Shown piece by piece: positions 1-7,534 of a stretch of DNA of 10,960 nt (the first letter of the stretch is position 1; the number at the start of each line of letters is the position of its first letter). Below the pieces are notes generated by a model. That model did no database searches. It saw only the letters and a list, made by a program, of their open reading frames with translations, and was not told where the DNA came from. Source of the DNA: an uncultured Lachnospiraceae bacterium (GTDB lineage: Bacteria > Bacillota > Clostridia > Lachnospirales > Lachnospiraceae); assembly GCA_900557385.1 (NCBI GenBank), contig USSP01000037.1:1-10960 (forward strand), given 5' to 3'. A program made the translations under genes and the position numbers.

Positions 1-119
1 TAGTCAGATTTTTCGGCAGATTGCGTGCAAAGCCGTCAGGTGAGCTTTATTCAGTGTTTCCTGAAGATAATCTCTCCGGTACCAGCCGGAGCAAACTACT
101 ATTCTGTGGAGGAATCATC
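1..119 (+). other. Upstream region with two small hairpins
   Basis: No recognisable gene is seen here. One frame is open from base 2 to a TGA at 41-43 and could be the last 13 codons of an upstream gene, but this is too short to identify. Two hairpins follow: TTCAG (50-54) with CTGAA (61-65), and CTCCGG (74-79) with CCGGAG (86-91). Neither is followed by a T-run, so they are not convincing terminators. They lie just before the ribosome binding site at 108-113. If the PdxS-like start at 120 is genuine, this stretch is the leader of a pdxS gene rather than of a fab gene. Confidence 0.35.
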
Positions 120-791
120 ATGGGAAGTCGTTATGAACTGAATAAAAATCTGGCACAGATGCTCAAGGGCGGTGTCATTATGGACGTTACCACACCGGAA
201 CAGGCAAAGATTGCCGAAGCAGCCGGTGCCTGTGCTGTTATGGCTCTGGAACGCATTCCGGCAGACATTCGTGCAGCCGGCGGTGTGTCCCGTATGAGTG
301 ATCCGAAAATGATCCGCGGCATCCAGAATGCTGTTTCCATTCCTGTTATCGGAGCAGGAGGAATCGCAGATGGAAGAGGACTGGCCGCGGCTTTTATGCT
401 GGGTGCAGAAGCCGTACAGATGGGAACCCGTTTCGTAGCGTCCAAAGAAGCAGTGGTACATCAAAATTATAAAAATCAGATTTTAAAAGCAAAGGACATT
501 GACTCTGTGATTACAGGAGCTTCTACCGGACATCCTGTCCGTTCCTTACGTAACCGAATGACCAGAGAATATCTGCAATTAGAAAAACAGAATGCAGATT
601 TTATGGAATTGGAAAAATTAACGCTGGGATCCTTAAGAAAAGCTGTGGTAGAGGGCGATACAGTGAATGGAACCCTGATGGCAGGACAGATTGCAGGGCT
701 GATCCGAGAGGAAAAAACTTGTGAGGAAATTATCCGGGAGACGATGAATCAGGCATTGGAATTATTTCAGCAGGCAGGGAAGTACTGTTAA
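120..791 (+). CDS. fabK: Chimeric ORF: PdxS N-terminus joined in frame to FabK C-terminus
   Basis: This 223-residue frame joins two unrelated enzymes. Residues 1-76 match the start of PdxS, the glutaminase-partnered pyridoxal 5'-phosphate synthase subunit (RYELNKNLAQML, GGVIMDVTTPEQAKIAE, ALERIPADIRAAGGVSRM, NAVSIPV). From about residue 77 the sequence is the end of FabK, the FMN-dependent enoyl-ACP reductase II (IGAGGIADGRG, VQMGTRFV, TGHPVRSLRNRMTREY, LMAGQIAGLI). The join lies near bases 330-350, where both families have a SIPV-like strand. The PdxS part stops just before the lysine that forms the Schiff base (Lys81 in B. subtilis). The FabK part lacks roughly the first 170 residues of a usual ~315-325, including the catalytic His region. 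Both parents are (beta/alpha)8 barrels, and the product would have about five strands, so activity is unlikely. The start at 120 is chosen for its GGAGG at 109-113; the open frame extends to 21, but that N-terminus is unlike either family. The stop is 24 bp before fabD. Confidence 0.85.
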   Translation: MGSRYELNKNLAQMLKGGVIMDVTTPEQAKIAEAAGACAVMALERIPADIRAAGGVSRMSDPKMIRGIQNAVSIPVIGAGGIADGRGLAAAFMLGAEAVQMGTRFVASKEAVVHQNYKNQILKAKDIDSVITGASTGHPVRSLRNRMTREYLQLEKQNADFMELEKLTLGSLRKAVVEGDTVNGTLMAGQIAGLIREEKTCEEIIRETMNQALELFQQAGKYC

Positions 792-815
792 AAGAGTCGG
801 TAGAAAGAGAAAAAT

Positions 816-1739
816 ATGGGAAAAATTGCGTTTGTATTTCCCGGACAGGGTGCACAGTACACTGGAATGGGAAAAGAATTTTATGATAGCTATGAGGAAG
901 CCAGACAGATTTGGAAACTGGCAGGTGATGCATTAGGTCAACCTTTGGAAAAACTGGTTTTTGAGGAAAATGAACAGTTAAATCTTACGGAATATACCCA
1001 GATTGCCATATTAACGGTAGAGGTCGCAGCCTTGACCGTTTTGGAATCAAAAGGACTTTTTCCGGATGTTTGTGCCGGCTTGAGTCTGGGCGAATATGGT
1101 GCTTTGGCGGCAGGAAAGGTTATGAAACTTCCAGACTTATTCCGTGTCATCCGCAGCCGTGGTATGTTCATGCAGGAGGCTTATCCGGAAGGCGGAGGTA
1201 TGGCGGCTGTCCTGGGGATGGATGCAGCCGGAATAGAGGAAATCTGTGATCAGATACCGGGAATTGTATCCGTTGCCAATTATAACTGTCCCGGGCAGAT
1301 TGTTATCACCGGAGAGGAGACTGCGGTGACAGAGGCTTCCCGGCGACTGACAGAAGCGGGGGCAAAACGTTGTATACCGCTAAAGGTCAGTGGCCCCTTT
1401 CATTCTGTCCTCTTAAAGGACGCAGGGAAAAAGCTGAGAGAGGTATTAGACCGTGTAGAAATTCGGACACCGGAGATTCCCTATCTTTCCAACGTGACTG
1501 CGGATTATGTGAACGGAGAGACAGACATTGGACAGCTTTTGGAAGAACAGATTTCCAGCCCGGTTCGTTTCTGGCAGAGCGTGGAACGGATGATAGCGGA
1601 TGGCGTGGACACCTTTGTTGAGGTAGGACCGGGGAAAACACTCAGCGGATTTATCCGCAAAATCAATCGGGAGGTCGCTATTTACCAGATAGAAACGCCT
1701 GCAGATTTAGAAAAGGTAGGGGAGGAACTGGGATGCTGA
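816..1739 (+). CDS. fabD: Malonyl-CoA:ACP transacylase FabD
   Basis: FabD moves the malonyl group from malonyl-CoA to acyl carrier protein in the cytoplasm, supplying the extender unit for type II fatty acid synthesis. The 307-residue length is normal for the family. Visible motifs are GQGAQ at residues 10-14, the nucleophile elbow GLSLG with Ser90, Arg115 in RSRGMFMQ for the malonyl carboxylate, the catalytic His196 in GPFHS, and VEVGPGKTL near 268-275 at the C-terminal end. The ATG at 816 has only a weak purine-rich ribosome binding site (GAAAGAGA, 803-810), but the protein begins exactly at the family's usual N-terminus. The gene sits 24 bp behind the PdxS/FabK chimera and overlaps fabG by 7 bp, so translation of the two is probably coupled. 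Confidence 0.97.
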   Translation: MGKIAFVFPGQGAQYTGMGKEFYDSYEEARQIWKLAGDALGQPLEKLVFEENEQLNLTEYTQIAILTVEVAALTVLESKGLFPDVCAGLSLGEYGALAAGKVMKLPDLFRVIRSRGMFMQEAYPEGGGMAAVLGMDAAGIEEICDQIPGIVSVANYNCPGQIVITGEETAVTEASRRLTEAGAKRCIPLKVSGPFHSVLLKDAGKKLREVLDRVEIRTPEIPYLSNVTADYVNGETDIGQLLEEQISSPVRFWQSVERMIADGVDTFVEVGPGKTLSGFIRKINREVAIYQIETPADLEKVGEELGC

Positions 1740-2473
1740 CAGGAAAAGTGGCATTGGTAACGGGGGCATCCCGGGGAATCGGCAGACAGATTGCTTTGAC
1801 TTTAGCAGGAAAAGGAGCTTTTGTCATTGTGAATTATCGTGGTTCCGGGGAAATGGCAGAACAAGTGGTACAGCAGATTGTAAAGACTGGTGGTGCAGCC
1901 CAGGCAAAGTGTGGTAACGTGGCGGATTTTGCAGACTGCGACAGAATGGTACAGGAAGTGCTGGCAGAGCATAAAAAGGTAGACATTCTGGTGAACAATG
2001 CAGGAATTGCTAGAGATGATCTCATTGCCAGAATGACAGAGGCGGAATATGACGAGGTGCTGGATACCAATTTAAAGGGTGCCTTTTGCATGATTCGTCA
2101 TCTTACCAGAAATTTTATGAAACTGCGTGGGGGGAAAATTATCAATATTTCCTCGGTTAGTGGTGTACTGGGAAATGCCGGGCAGGCAAACTATGCGGCA
2201 TCGAAGGCGGGATTAATCGGACTGACCAAAAGTGTTGCCAGAGAACTGGCATCCAGAAATGTTTGTGTCAATGCGGTTGCGCCCGGGTTTATCCAGACAG
2301 AAATGACGGAGAACATGCCGGAGAGGCTTCTGGAAGAAGCAGTAAAAAATATACCGTTAAAGAAGATGGGAACACCGGAGGCTGTGGCAAATGCAGTTTT
2401 GTTTCTGGCAAGTGAAGCCTCGGATTATATCACGGGGCAGGTTCTATGCGTAGATGGCGGTATGGCAATGTAG
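1733..2473 (+). CDS. fabG: 3-oxoacyl-ACP reductase FabG
   Basis: FabG carries out the NADPH-dependent reduction of 3-oxoacyl-ACP to 3-hydroxyacyl-ACP, the first reduction of each elongation cycle. It is a 246-residue short-chain dehydrogenase with a Rossmann fold. The cofactor loop TGASRGIG is at residues 10-17 and NNAG at 88-91. The catalytic tetrad is Asn113, Ser141, Tyr154 and Lys158 (YAASK). The C-terminal GQVLCVDGGMAM is typical of FabG. The ATG overlaps the fabD stop (ATGCTGA, 1733-1739), with GGGGAGG inside the fabD end as ribosome binding site. All catalytic residues are present, so it should be active. SDR enzymes of other pathways look similar, but the operon position settles the assignment. 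Confidence 0.97.
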   Translation: MLTGKVALVTGASRGIGRQIALTLAGKGAFVIVNYRGSGEMAEQVVQQIVKTGGAAQAKCGNVADFADCDRMVQEVLAEHKKVDILVNNAGIARDDLIARMTEAEYDEVLDTNLKGAFCMIRHLTRNFMKLRGGKIINISSVSGVLGNAGQANYAASKAGLIGLTKSVARELASRNVCVNAVAPGFIQTEMTENMPERLLEEAVKNIPLKKMGTPEAVANAVLFLASEASDYITGQVLCVDGGMAM

Positions 2474-2491
2474 CCGGAAAGTGGAGGAACG

Positions 2492-3754
2492 ATGAGAGCA
2501 GAGAAAAGACGGGTGGTTGTGACCGGCATGGGAGCAATCACACCTATTGGAAATAGTGTGGATGCGTTTTGGCAGTCAATAAAAGAAGAGCAGATTGGCT
2601 TCGCGCCGATTACCTATTTTGACACCACAGAGTATCGCTGTAAGCTGGCAGCCCAGATAAAGGAGTTTGATCCTGCACAATATATGGATAAAAAAGCCGC
2701 CCGTAGGATGGAACAATTTTGTCAGTTTGCAGTGGCAGCTGCGGGAGAGGCAATTCGCGATGCGGGGTTGTCCATGGAGAAGGAAGACCCTTTCCGGATA
2801 GGTTGCAGTGTGGGAAGCGGGATTGGAAGTCTGCAGGCGATGGAACGGGAATATGACCGGTTAAAGGAAAAAGGTCCCGGCCGAGTGGGACCTTTACTGG
2901 TGCCATTGATGATTTCCAATATGGCAGCCGGCAATGTAAGCATTGCGTATGGACTGAAAGGGAAAAGTCTGAATGTGGTGACGGCATGTGCTACCGGAAC
3001 CCATTCCGTCGGAGAAGCTTTCCGAACAATTCAATACGGAGATGCAGAGGTAATGTTGGCGGGAGGCACGGAGAGCTCCATCACGCCCATTGGAATAGCA
3101 GGCTTTTCTTCACTGACAGCACTTTCCTTCAGCGAAAATCCCAAACGCTGCTCCATTCCTTTTGATCGGGAGCGAAACGGGTTTGTGATGGGAGAAGGTG
3201 CAGGCATCCTTGTGTTAGAGGAACTGGAACATGCTCAAAAACGAGGGGCGAAAATCTATGCGGAGGTAGTGGGATATGGCTGTTCTTCCGATGCCTACCA
3301 TATCACATCCCCTGCGGAGGATGGCGGCGGTGCGGCAAAAGCGATGGAAAATGCCCTGGAGGATGCAGGTGTGGAAAAGGAAGAAATTACGTATATCAAT
3401 GCCCACGGAACCAGTACCCACCATAACGATCTTTTTGAGACACGCGCCATTAAACTGGCATTTGGAAAGCATGCATATCAACTGAAAATCAATTCCACCA
3501 AGTCCATGATAGGGCATCTTCTGGGGGCAGCAGGAGCAGTGGAGCTTATAGCCTGTGTAAAGGAAATGCAGGAGGGCTTTTTACATAAAACAGTAGGTTT
3601 ACAGGAAAGTGAAGAGGAACTGGATTTGAATTACTGCCGTGAAAGCTATGAGGAAGAGGTGCCCTATGCCCTGAGTAATTCCTTGGGCTTTGGCGGGCAC
3701 AATGCAAGCATTCTTTTAAAAAAGTACAAGGAGCATTCCAATGGCAATTTATAA
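2492..3754 (+). CDS. fabF: 3-oxoacyl-ACP synthase II FabF
   Basis: FabF is the elongating condensing enzyme that joins malonyl-ACP to a growing acyl-ACP with loss of CO2. The 420-residue thiolase-fold protein shows the Cys-His-His triad: Cys166 in VTACATGTHS, His305 in NAHGTST and His342 in KSMIGHLLGAAG, with Lys337 in the same motif. The glycine-rich end GFGGHNAS (399-406) is also present. The start has a strong GGAGG at 2483-2487, 18 bp after fabG. The C-terminus runs about eight residues past the usual KKY-like end and overlaps fabZ by 14 bp, with the fabZ ribosome binding site inside fabF. In many clostridial operons accB lies between fabF and fabZ; here there is no room for it. Confidence 0.97.
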   Translation: MRAEKRRVVVTGMGAITPIGNSVDAFWQSIKEEQIGFAPITYFDTTEYRCKLAAQIKEFDPAQYMDKKAARRMEQFCQFAVAAAGEAIRDAGLSMEKEDPFRIGCSVGSGIGSLQAMEREYDRLKEKGPGRVGPLLVPLMISNMAAGNVSIAYGLKGKSLNVVTACATGTHSVGEAFRTIQYGDAEVMLAGGTESSITPIGIAGFSSLTALSFSENPKRCSIPFDRERNGFVMGEGAGILVLEELEHAQKRGAKIYAEVVGYGCSSDAYHITSPAEDGGGAAKAMENALEDAGVEKEEITYINAHGTSTHHNDLFETRAIKLAFGKHAYQLKINSTKSMIGHLLGAAGAVELIACVKEMQEGFLHKTVGLQESEEELDLNYCRESYEEEVPYALSNSLGFGGHNASILLKKYKEHSNGNL

Positions 3755-4172
3755 TACACAGGAAATTATGAAGATTCTGCCCCATAGGCATCCTTTCTTA
3801 TTGATTGATACCATTGAGGAACTGGAACCGGGAGTGCGGGCAGTGGGAAAGAAAAACGTTACCTTTTCGGAGAATTACTTTGCCGGACATTTTCCGGGAA
3901 ACCCGGTGATGCCGGGAGTTCTGATTGTGGAAGCGATGGCACAGACCGGAGCAGTGGCGATTTTATCCTTGCCGGAAAATCGTGGCAAGACGGCTTACTT
4001 TGCGGGAATCGATAAAGCGAGATTTAAGCAGATGGTACGTCCGGGGGATGTTTTGATGCTGGAAACGAAGATTATCCGGAGTAAGGGAACCATTGGTGTA
4101 GGAGAAGCTGTAGCGACAGTGGACGGAAACCTTGTGGCAAAAGCAGAACTAACATTTGCCATTGGAAAATAA
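3741..4172 (+). CDS. fabZ: 3-hydroxyacyl-ACP dehydratase FabZ
   Basis: FabZ removes water from 3-hydroxyacyl-ACP to give trans-2-enoyl-ACP, the substrate for enoyl-ACP reductase. It is a 143-residue single hot-dog-fold protein of normal length. The N-terminal signature LPHRHPFLLID spans residues 13-23. The active-site helix has GHFPGNPVMPG with catalytic His50, and Glu64 in VEAMAQ. The ATG at 3741 lies inside the end of fabF and is preceded by AAGGAG at 3728-3733, so the two genes are translationally linked. The stop is 11 bp from accDA; accC, which often follows fabZ in related operons, is not here. Confidence 0.97.
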   Translation: MAIYNTQEIMKILPHRHPFLLIDTIEELEPGVRAVGKKNVTFSENYFAGHFPGNPVMPGVLIVEAMAQTGAVAILSLPENRGKTAYFAGIDKARFKQMVRPGDVLMLETKIIRSKGTIGVGEAVATVDGNLVAKAELTFAIGK

Positions 4173-4183
4173 GAAGGTATGCT

Positions 4184-5818
4184 ATGGAAATGAAATGTCC
4201 AAAATGTAAAAAAACGATTGATAAAGAGCGGGTCATTAAAAATAAATATGTTTGTTACGAATGTGGTGCATACTTTCGTGTGAAAACACACAATCGTATC
4301 CGCATGGTGGCTGACCGGAAAAGTTTTCAACCCTGGTTTGAGGAATTGCAGGAAAAGAATCCCCTTCATTATGATGGGTATGAGGAAAAATTAGCGGAGG
4401 CACGGGAAAAATCCGGTGTGAATGAGGCTGTAACCGTGGGCGAATGTGAGATTTACGGAGAGCGTGCAGTAATTGGAATCTGTGAGTCCAAATTTCTTAT
4501 GGGCAGTATGGGTCAGGTAGTTGGAGAGAAGATTACCCGATCCATTGAAAGGGCAACCCGGGAAAAGCTTCCGGTTTTTCTGTTTTGCTGTTCCGGTGGA
4601 GCCAGGATGCAGGAGGGTATTATTTCCTTGATGCAGATGGCAAAGACCGCTGCAGCCATCCGGAAACATGGGGAAGCAGGGCTTTTATATGCAACGATTC
4701 TCACGGATCCCACCACGGGAGGAGTAACGGCAAGTTTTGCCATGTTGGGAGATGTGATTATGGCAGAGCCGGGAGCCTTAATTGGATTTGCGGGGCCTCG
4801 TGTCATCAAACAGACCTTGGGACAAAAGCTGCCGGAAGGGTTCCAGACCGCAGAGTTTTTACAGGAGCATGGCTTTCTTGATGGAATCGTGCGTCGGGAA
4901 AATCTGAAGAAAACGCTGTACTTTCTTATTACAACCCATCAGTGTCAGGAAGGTCGATATGCCAAATTCCGTAAAAATTTTGATTTCTGTTTTGAACCAA
5001 CAGAACTGATGAAGGAACGCTCCGTTCTGACCCTGCCAAGAACAGCCTGGGAAAAGGTAAAGGCAGTACGTCAGGCGACGAGACCGGCGGCAACGGATTA
5101 TATTGCCCGGATATTCGATTTCGTGGTGGAAGCACATGGAGACCGCTATTTTGGGGACGATGCAGCCTTGGTAGGCGCCTTGGCGTTTCTGGATGGTCAG
5201 CCGGTAACCTTGCTTGCAGATTTAAAGGGCAGGGATTTTAAAGAGTGCGCAAGACGGAATTATGGGATGCCTATGCCGGAAGGCTATCGCAAGGCTCTCC
5301 GACTGATGAAACAGGCCGAGAAATTCAATCGTCCTATTATCAGCTTTATCAATACACCGGGGGCTTTTTGCGGTGTGGAGGCAGAGGAACGTGGACAAGG
5401 GGAAGCTATTGCCCGTAATCTGTTGGAGATGTCAGCTTTAAAGGTGCCGGTACTGTGTATTCTCATCGGAGAAGGCGGAAGTGGCGGCGCTCTTGCCACA
5501 GCGGTAGGAAATGAAGTGTGGATGCTGGAAAATGCTACTTACTCCATTCTTTCACCGGAAGGCTTTGCCTCCATTCTCTGGAAAGATGCCAATAAGGCAA
5601 AAGAAGCCAGTGAGGTGATGAACATTACATCCCAGGACTTAAAACGACTGGGGGTCATTGAGGAAATTGTGCCGGAGTTCGGCGGTGCAGATGCAAAGAC
5701 CGTGGATGCTATCAGTGGTTGGCTGAAAGAACATATCAAGAAATTTCTCGAAAAATATGACGGGATGACGGGAGAAGAAATTGCCCAGGAACGATATGAC
5801 CGATTTCGTTCTTACTAA
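4184..5818 (+). CDS. accDA: Fused acetyl-CoA carboxylase carboxyltransferase beta-alpha (AccD-AccA)
   Basis: This single 544-residue protein carries both carboxyltransferase subunits of acetyl-CoA carboxylase, which move CO2 from carboxybiotin to acetyl-CoA to make malonyl-CoA. The AccD half (about 1-255) starts with a zinc ribbon, Cys5/Cys8 and Cys24/Cys27, and has SGGARMQEG (137-145), PTTGG (176-180) and GFAGPRVI (201-208). The AccA half (about 280-544) has GMPMPEGYRKALRL near 361-374, NTPGAFCG (390-397), EERGQGEAIARNL near 401-413 and GEGGSGGALA (429-438). The separate AccA's N-terminal helical segment is shortened to a linker near 255-280. No stop or frame change lies between the halves, so the fusion is real rather than a misread boundary. 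Beta/alpha fusions are known in some bacteria. The start is supported by GAAGG at 4173-4177. Biotin carboxylase and the biotin carrier must be encoded elsewhere. Confidence 0.95.
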   Translation: MEMKCPKCKKTIDKERVIKNKYVCYECGAYFRVKTHNRIRMVADRKSFQPWFEELQEKNPLHYDGYEEKLAEAREKSGVNEAVTVGECEIYGERAVIGICESKFLMGSMGQVVGEKITRSIERATREKLPVFLFCCSGGARMQEGIISLMQMAKTAAAIRKHGEAGLLYATILTDPTTGGVTASFAMLGDVIMAEPGALIGFAGPRVIKQTLGQKLPEGFQTAEFLQEHGFLDGIVRRENLKKTLYFLITTHQCQEGRYAKFRKNFDFCFEPTELMKERSVLTLPRTAWEKVKAVRQATRPAATDYIARIFDFVVEAHGDRYFGDDAALVGALAFLDGQPVTLLADLKGRDFKECARRNYGMPMPEGYRKALRLMKQAEKFNRPIISFINTPGAFCGVEAEERGQGEAIARNLLEMSALKVPVLCILIGEGGSGGALATAVGNEVWMLENATYSILSPEGFASILWKDANKAKEASEVMNITSQDLKRLGVIEEIVPEFGGADAKTVDAISGWLKEHIKKFLEKYDGMTGEEIAQERYDRFRSY

Positions 5819-5833
5819 ACGGGAGGAATTTTA

Positions 5834-6769
5834 GTGAAAACCATAACGATCAAGGGAACAGGAAGTGCCCTTCCTGAAAGACAGATGGAAAATGAAGAAT
5901 TGACAAATCTGGTGGATACCTCAGATGCCTGGATCAGAGAGCGTACCGGAATTGCCAGGCGTCACATCGCTGAAGAAGAAACGGTGGTGTCACTGGCAGC
6001 AAAGGCGGCGTTGTCTGCCCTGGAACAGGCAGGAAAAAATCCCACGGAGGTGGAACTGATTCTGTTGGCAACCTGTTCTCCGGAATATTTACTGCCGTGC
6101 AGTGCCTGTCAGGTACAAGAACGCATTGGAGCTGTTCATGCATTGGCATTTGATATCAATGCAGCATGCTCCGGATTTCTTTTCGGACTCACTACGGCCA
6201 ATGCTTATCTGCAGACCGGGCAGTTTCGGAATGCATTGGTCATTGGAAGTGAGGTATTATCCAGGCTGGTGGATTGGACAGACCGGGGAACCTGTATTTT
6301 GTTTGGCGATGGAGCCGGGGCTGTTTATCTGGAGGCAGCACAGCAGGAACATCGTGGCTTTCTGGGAAGTGCCCTTCATGCAGATGGCAGAAAAGGAAAG
6401 GTATTGGAATGTGGAAGAAAAGCGCTCATCTGGATGGATGGACAGGAGGTTTACCGTTTTGCCGTGAAGCAGGTTCCTCTTTGCATTGAAGAAGCACTGG
6501 AACAGGCAGGACTAGCGGTGGAAGAAATTGACTGGTTCTTTCTGCACCAGGCCAATATCCGGATTCTGGAGGCAGTAGCGAAGCGTCTTCATGCAGACTC
6601 TGCCAAATTTGCCACGAATCTGGAAGAGGTGGGTAATATGTCCTCTGCCTCGATTCCCGTTTTATTGGATGAATGGAACCGGAAAGGAAGGATTCAGAGA
6701 GGACAACGATTGGTGCTTGCCGGATTTGGTGCAGGACTGACATACGGTGCTTGTGTATTTATATGGTAA
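5834..6769 (+). CDS. fabH: 3-oxoacyl-ACP synthase III FabH
   Basis: FabH starts fatty acid chains by condensing a short acyl-CoA (acetyl-CoA or a branched primer) with malonyl-ACP. The 311-residue protein has the KAS III triad: Cys112 in NAACSGF, His238 in HQANIRI and Asn268 in VGNMSSASIP. FGDGAGAV (158-165) and the C-terminal GFGAGLTYG are also typical. The start is GTG at 5834 with a strong GGGAGGA at 5821-5827, 15 bp behind accDA; no in-frame ATG is nearby. In many Firmicute fab operons fabH is near the front, after the regulator gene; here it closes the set. The primer it prefers cannot be told from sequence alone. Confidence 0.96.
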   Translation: MKTITIKGTGSALPERQMENEELTNLVDTSDAWIRERTGIARRHIAEEETVVSLAAKAALSALEQAGKNPTEVELILLATCSPEYLLPCSACQVQERIGAVHALAFDINAACSGFLFGLTTANAYLQTGQFRNALVIGSEVLSRLVDWTDRGTCILFGDGAGAVYLEAAQQEHRGFLGSALHADGRKGKVLECGRKALIWMDGQEVYRFAVKQVPLCIEEALEQAGLAVEEIDWFFLHQANIRILEAVAKRLHADSAKFATNLEEVGNMSSASIPVLLDEWNRKGRIQRGQRLVLAGFGAGLTYGACVFIW

Positions 6770-6780
6770 GAGGTTATAAT
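6751..6780 (+). promoter_or_regulatory. Possible sigma-A promoter for fabT
   Basis: TTGTGT (6751-6756) and a perfect TATAAT (6775-6780) are separated by 18 bp at the end of fabH. This would give a start near 6787 and a short leader for the regulator gene. The -35 box matches the consensus only in part, and no FabT-like palindrome is seen next to it, so this is a modest call. Confidence 0.4.
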
Positions 6781-6835
6781 AGCGTTAAATAAATTCATGG
6801 GTATAGACGATACAGGACGGAACTTGAGGTAGAGA

Positions 6836-7273
6836 ATGGAGAAAAGTACAAATCGCATCTTAAATGAATTACTGGTCAATCTTTTCAATAATGTGATGGA
6901 AAAGGAATCCAAGGCAGTAATTACTGAGGAATTCAAGGATATTACCAATAACGATATGCATATTCTGGAGGCAATCGGCATAGAAGAACCCAGAAGCATG
7001 TCTGCGATTGCCAAAACCCTCCATGTAACAGTGGGAACACTTACCATCAATATGAACAGTCTGGAGAATAAAGGTTATATCCTGCGCCAGAGAAGTACGA
7101 AGGACAAAAGAGTGGTGCTGGTGACTTTGACGGAAAAAGGAAAAAAGGCTTTTCATCATCACCGGGATTTTCACCGACACATGATTCATACCCTTATCAA
7201 GGATCTGGATGAGGAGGAGATGAAAGTCCTGATTCGTTGCTTGAATAAATTGAATCTTTTTTTTGAAAAATAA
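6836..7273 (+). CDS. fabT: FabT-like MarR-family repressor of fatty acid synthesis
   Basis: This 145-residue protein is a MarR-type winged-helix regulator. The recognition helix lies about residues 65-79 (VTVGTLTINMNSLENKG) and the wing about 84-94 with the usual basic RRV-like end (KDKRVV). Layout and wording resemble streptococcal FabT, a dimer that uses acyl-ACP as corepressor to shut down fab genes: an ITNNDMHILEAIG segment near 36-48 and the RDFHRHMI segment near 110-117. Its place directly behind fabH supports that job, although in streptococci fabT precedes fabH. The start at 6836 has a GAGGTAGAG-like ribosome binding site. A 66-bp gap separates it from fabH, so it may be read both from the operon and from its own promoter. 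I saw no clear operator in the window. The regulatory target is inferred from family and position. Confidence 0.85.
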   Translation: MEKSTNRILNELLVNLFNNVMEKESKAVITEEFKDITNNDMHILEAIGIEEPRSMSAIAKTLHVTVGTLTINMNSLENKGYILRQRSTKDKRVVLVTLTEKGKKAFHHHRDFHRHMIHTLIKDLDEEEMKVLIRCLNKLNLFFEK

Positions 7274-7296
7274 ATGAAAAACAAATGAAAAACAAA
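7272..7296 (+). repeat. Short A-rich tandem repeat
   Basis: AAATGAAAAAC occurs twice in direct succession, followed by a partial third AAAT copy. It lies just upstream of the -35 box at 7313 and could act as an A-tract UP-like element for that promoter. It overlaps the fabT stop by two bases. Confidence 0.5.
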
Positions 7297-7312
7297 TATA
7301 GAAACAGCCCCA

Positions 7313-7341
7313 TTGACAAGGGGAAAGAGCAGTGCTATATT
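7313..7341 (+). promoter_or_regulatory. Strong sigma-A promoter for the riboswitch-pspA unit
   Basis: A consensus TTGACA (7313-7318) and TATATT (7336-7341) are separated by exactly 17 bp, with A-rich sequence upstream. Transcription would start near 7348, only a few bases before the first base of the riboswitch P1 stem, so promoter and aptamer fit together. An imperfect inverted repeat, CCCC-A-TTG / CAA-GGGG (7308-7323), overlaps the -35 box. Confidence 0.8.
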
Positions 7342-7350
7342 GAGAGAGAA

Positions 7351-7518
7351 TTGATAGAGGTTGCGTGATTCATCAGTAACCATCTGGATGCGGCAGACGC
7401 AGAGGAAGGATGGCAAAAGGGGAGAACGCCGAAAGGAGAACGGTTCTGTGCGGTTTCCCTTGGGCATACATTTAAGAAATGTATGACTGTCATCTTAGGA
7501 AAGATGGGGCGCTATCGA
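7351..7518 (+). ncRNA. Lysine riboswitch (L box) aptamer
   Basis: The stretch has the order of conserved parts seen in L-box RNAs. P1 pairs GATAG (7353-7357) with CTATC (7512-7516), extended by wobble pairs. AGAGGTTGCG follows P1, then a CATCAGTAA segment, the AGGAAGGATGG segment, and the core ACGCCGAAAG near 7425-7434. Next come CTTGGG (7459-7464), a perfect 9-bp P5-type stem CATACATTT/AAATGTATG (7465-7485), ACTGTCA (7486-7492), a CATCTT/AAGATG stem (7491-7506), and the closing GGGGCGCTATC (7506-7516). L-box RNAs bind free lysine and usually turn off lysine synthesis or uptake genes by forming a terminator. A terminator lies 17 bp downstream, but the next full-length gene is pspA, which is unusual. 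Confidence 0.92.
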
Positions 7519-7534
7519 AAATGTAGTTTGGAGT

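Noticed and set aside
74..91. CTCCGG/CCGGAG hairpin as a terminator
   Set aside because: No T-run follows the stem; the next bases are GCAAACTACT.
21..119. Upstream extension of the chimeric frame from an ATG at 21
   Set aside because: The 33 extra residues resemble neither PdxS nor FabK and there is no ribosome binding site before 21, while GGAGG precedes the ATG at 120.
4184..5818. accD and accA as two genes with a missed stop
   Set aside because: The frame is continuous with no stop, shift or internal ribosome binding site and ATG at the AccD/AccA boundary, and beta/alpha fusions are known.
6781..6835. FabT operator in the leader of fabT
   Set aside because: I looked for a TTTGA...TCAAA-type palindrome and found only AT-rich sequence without a convincing inverted repeat.
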